A stretch of 6,728 nt of DNA from an uncultured Clostridiaceae bacterium (GTDB taxonomy: Bacteria > Bacillota > Clostridia > TANB77 > CAG-508): NCBI GenBank assembly GCA_905198755.1, contig CAJKDR010000054.1, positions 1 to 6,728 on the forward strand, read 5' to 3'. The position numbers and the translations under genes were made by a program. A model generated the notes under the pieces. That model was given only the letters and a program-made list of their open reading frames with translations, had not been told where the DNA came from and did no database searches. Shown here piece by piece: positions 5,543-6,728 of the stretch (the stretch's first letter is position 1; every line of letters begins with the position of its first letter).

Positions 5543-6299
5543 CGTTTAAGTCACCACCAAGTAATGTTACAACATCTATTATTTTATCAAAAAATTCTTT
5601 TCTAGAATTTGTTCCTTTAATTATTTCATTAAAAATTTTGCCATCTTTGATAAATATGACTCTTGAAGAATAACTTGCAGTAAACGCATCATGTGTCACC
5701 ATAAGAATTGTTGCTTGTAATTCTTTATTCAAATAATCAAATTTTTCTAAAAGCATTTTAGCTGACTTTGAATCCAATGCACCTGTTGGTTCATCTGCAA
5801 GAATTAACTTTGGATTAGTAATTATTGCTCTTGCACTAGCGACTCTTTGCTTTTGACCTCCACTCATTTGATATGGATATTTATTAAGTACATTAACAAT
5901 ATCCAGTTCTTTTGCAACTTTTTTAATTCTTGTATCAATTTCTCTTGAATTCACATTTTGAATAGAAAGTGCCAAAGCAATATTTTCATAAGCAGTTAAA
6001 GTATCAAGTAAATTAAAATCTTGAAATATAAAACCTAACTCTTCCCTTCTAAACTTATTTAGACTATTTCCTCTTAATTTTGTGATATCATTACCTGCTA
6101 CATAAATATGTCCAGATGTAACTTTATCAATTGTAGATATACAATTTAAAAGAGTAGTCTTTCCAGAGCCACTTGCTCCCATTATTGCAACAAATTCTCC
6201 CTTTTCAACATCAAATGATAGGTTATCAATTGCTTTTGTAAGACTAGATTTATTGCCATAATATTTTTCAATTTTATCAATTTTTAAGATATTTTCCAT
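5532..6299 (-). CDS. BceA-like ABC transporter ATP-binding protein
   Basis: A 255-residue nucleotide-binding subunit with a complete motif set: Walker A GASGSGKT (41-48), Q-loop Gln93 in 'FIFQDFNLLD', signature MSGGQ (145-149), Walker B LILADE (165-170) followed by the D-loop 'GALD', and H-loop His203. The 'GALDSKSA' and 'QDFNLLDTLTAYENI' stretches are typical of the MacB/LolD/BceA branch, which couples to FtsX-type permeases rather than to classical importers. The last 35 residues, after 'IFIKDGKI', form a short C-terminal extension of the kind seen in BceA proteins. It would work as a dimer on the cytosolic face of the adjacent permease. AAAGGAG lies about 7 bases before the ATG. The gene lies 118 bases downstream of a histidine kinase gene, behind a Bce-type operator, so peptide-antibiotic induction is the expected control. 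Confidence 0.92.
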   Translation of the reverse strand: MENILKIDKIEKYYGNKSSLTKAIDNLSFDVEKGEFVAIMGASGSGKTTLLNCISTIDKVTSGHIYVAGNDITKLRGNSLNKFRREELGFIFQDFNLLDTLTAYENIALALSIQNVNSREIDTRIKKVAKELDIVNVLNKYPYQMSGGQKQRVASARAIITNPKLILADEPTGALDSKSAKMLLEKFDYLNKELQATILMVTHDAFTASYSSRVIFIKDGKIFNEIIKGTNSRKEFFDKIIDVVTLLGGDLNDAL

Positions 6300-6316
6300 A
6301 ATCTTTCTCCTTTCTG

Positions 6317-6332
6317 ATTACATTGTAATATA
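6317..6332 (-). promoter_or_regulatory. Possible -10 of bceAB overlapping a second TTACA dyad
   Basis: On the minus strand TATATT (6327-6332) could be the -10 of the bceAB-like operon, about 30 bases before the ATG, but no good -35 stands 16-18 bp upstream. It overlaps ATTACA-T-TGTAAT (6317-6329 on the plus strand), a perfect dyad of the same half-sites as the upstream operator, with a one-base centre instead of four. The promoter assignment is weak; the dyad is plain. Confidence 0.35.
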
Positions 6333-6356
6333 AAAGATAGGATTAGTCGTTATTCT

Positions 6357-6388
6357 AATATTACAGAATATTACAATTTTGTAATATT
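6357..6388. promoter_or_regulatory. BceR-type operator upstream of bceAB
   Basis: TTACA-N4-TGTAA (6371-6384) matches the inverted repeat known for BceR-like response regulators in Bacillus. It is embedded in a longer palindrome with 10-bp arms AATATTACAA (6367-6376) and TTGTAATATT (6379-6388) and a two-base centre. A further copy of AATATTACA (6357-6365) stands exactly 10 bp from the arm copy, on the promoter side and in the same orientation. The box is about 70 bp upstream of the ATPase start codon, in the position expected for activation by the cognate regulator, whose gene should lie upstream of the kinase outside the window. Confidence 0.72.
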
Positions 6389-6417
6389 TATTTTTAGTAT
6401 CCAAATCTGCATAAACT

Positions 6418-6728
6418 TTAATCAACTTTATAAAAATCATTTTTATAAAAGATAATTGTAATTTTTGTATATTTATGTATTTCAGATTCAATAATTATCT
6501 TATGTCCTAATTTATCGCATAATTTCTTGACAATATAAAGTCCCATACCTGTTGATTTTGCCATTATTCTACCGTTTTCACCAGTGAAAGATTTATCAAA
6601 TACTCTTTTTATATCATTTTTAGGTATTCCTATTCCATTATCCCAAATAGTTAGATATACTTTATCTTTTTCATCTTTTACACTGATTTTTATTATTGGA
6701 TCGTTATTATTTTTTTTATATTTAATAC
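6418..6728 (-). CDS. BceS-like sensor histidine kinase, C-terminal fragment
   Basis: The last 102 residues of a two-component kinase cut by the right edge, so no start codon is visible. The catalytic ATP-binding domain is clear. The G1 box is 'IWDNGIGIP', the F box region is 'RVFDKSFTGENGR', and the G2 box is 'STGMGLYIVKKLCDKLGHKI', followed by a final beta strand 'TKITIIFYK' and the stop TAA at 6418-6420. 'F-x-K-x-F-T-G-x-N-G-R' followed by 'S-T-G-M-G-L-Y-(I/L)' is characteristic of intramembrane-sensing BceS/GraS-type kinases. The N box, phosphoacceptor His and the short two-segment membrane anchor lie beyond the window. BceS kinases do not sense antibiotic directly but receive a signal from the BceAB transporter, which fits the bceAB-like genes immediately downstream in the same orientation. 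Confidence 0.9.
   Translation of the reverse strand, partial: IKYKKNNNDPIIKISVKDEKDKVYLTIWDNGIGIPKNDIKRVFDKSFTGENGRIMAKSTGMGLYIVKKLCDKLGHKIIIESEIHKYTKITIIFYKNDFYKVD

Noticed and set aside
1..6728. CRISPR array, insertion sequence or prophage
   Set aside because: No spaced direct repeats, transposase, terminal inverted repeats or phage structural genes are visible; the recombinase-tail ORF alone does not define an element.

Overview
The window comes from a very AT-rich, low-GC Gram-positive genome. Strong AAGGAG-type ribosome binding sites, consensus SigA promoters, the RbgA/MrnC pair and a Bce-type transporter all fit Bacillota. A clostridial gut-type lineage is likely, but the species cannot be named. 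All identifiable genes are on the minus strand except one small HTH gene. No gene-free stretch exceeds 300 bases.

Positions 1-451: the N-terminal end of an AMP-binding (acyl-CoA synthetase-like) enzyme runs off the left edge, behind its own consensus promoter. Next is a tRNA-Glu with anticodon CTC, carrying its own strong promoter and an intrinsic terminator.

Positions 451-2729: a tight minus-strand cluster is transcribed in the order rbgA (ylqF), mrnC, and an unnamed gluzincin-like protein with HEVLH and a downstream NEGATD motif. RbgA is a 50S subunit assembly GTPase and MrnC matures 23S rRNA, so this is a ribosome-biogenesis cluster with a putative peptidase attached. The rbgA reading frame is broken by one extra base inside the conserved W-Y-P-G-H-M motif. 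The N-terminal piece (2616-2729) and the main body (1772-2629) are in different frames.

Positions 2730-3480: a 76-residue ORF resembles the C-terminal tail of large serine recombinases. It is preceded by a leader with a terminator-like hairpin and faces, divergently, a 79-residue Xre/Cro-type HTH gene. The shared intergenic region holds a 38-bp imperfect palindrome that overlaps promoter elements on both strands. A bidirectional terminator closes the HTH gene and the converging transporter operon.

Positions 3500-6728: a Bce-type antimicrobial-peptide sensing and detoxification module. From upstream to downstream it has the C-terminal end of a histidine kinase (BceS-like, cut by the right edge), an intergenic operator with a perfect TTACA-N4-TGTAA box, the BceA-like ATPase, and the 680-residue BceB-like permease with a large extracellular domain. 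A bceR-like response regulator is expected just beyond the right edge. The kinase/regulator pair would induce bceAB through the operator when the permease senses a peptide antibiotic.

The points most worth a second look are the rbgA frameshift, the recombinase-tail ORF with its attenuator-like leader, the divergent palindrome, the multi-half-site Bce operator and the orphan gluzincin next to mrnC.
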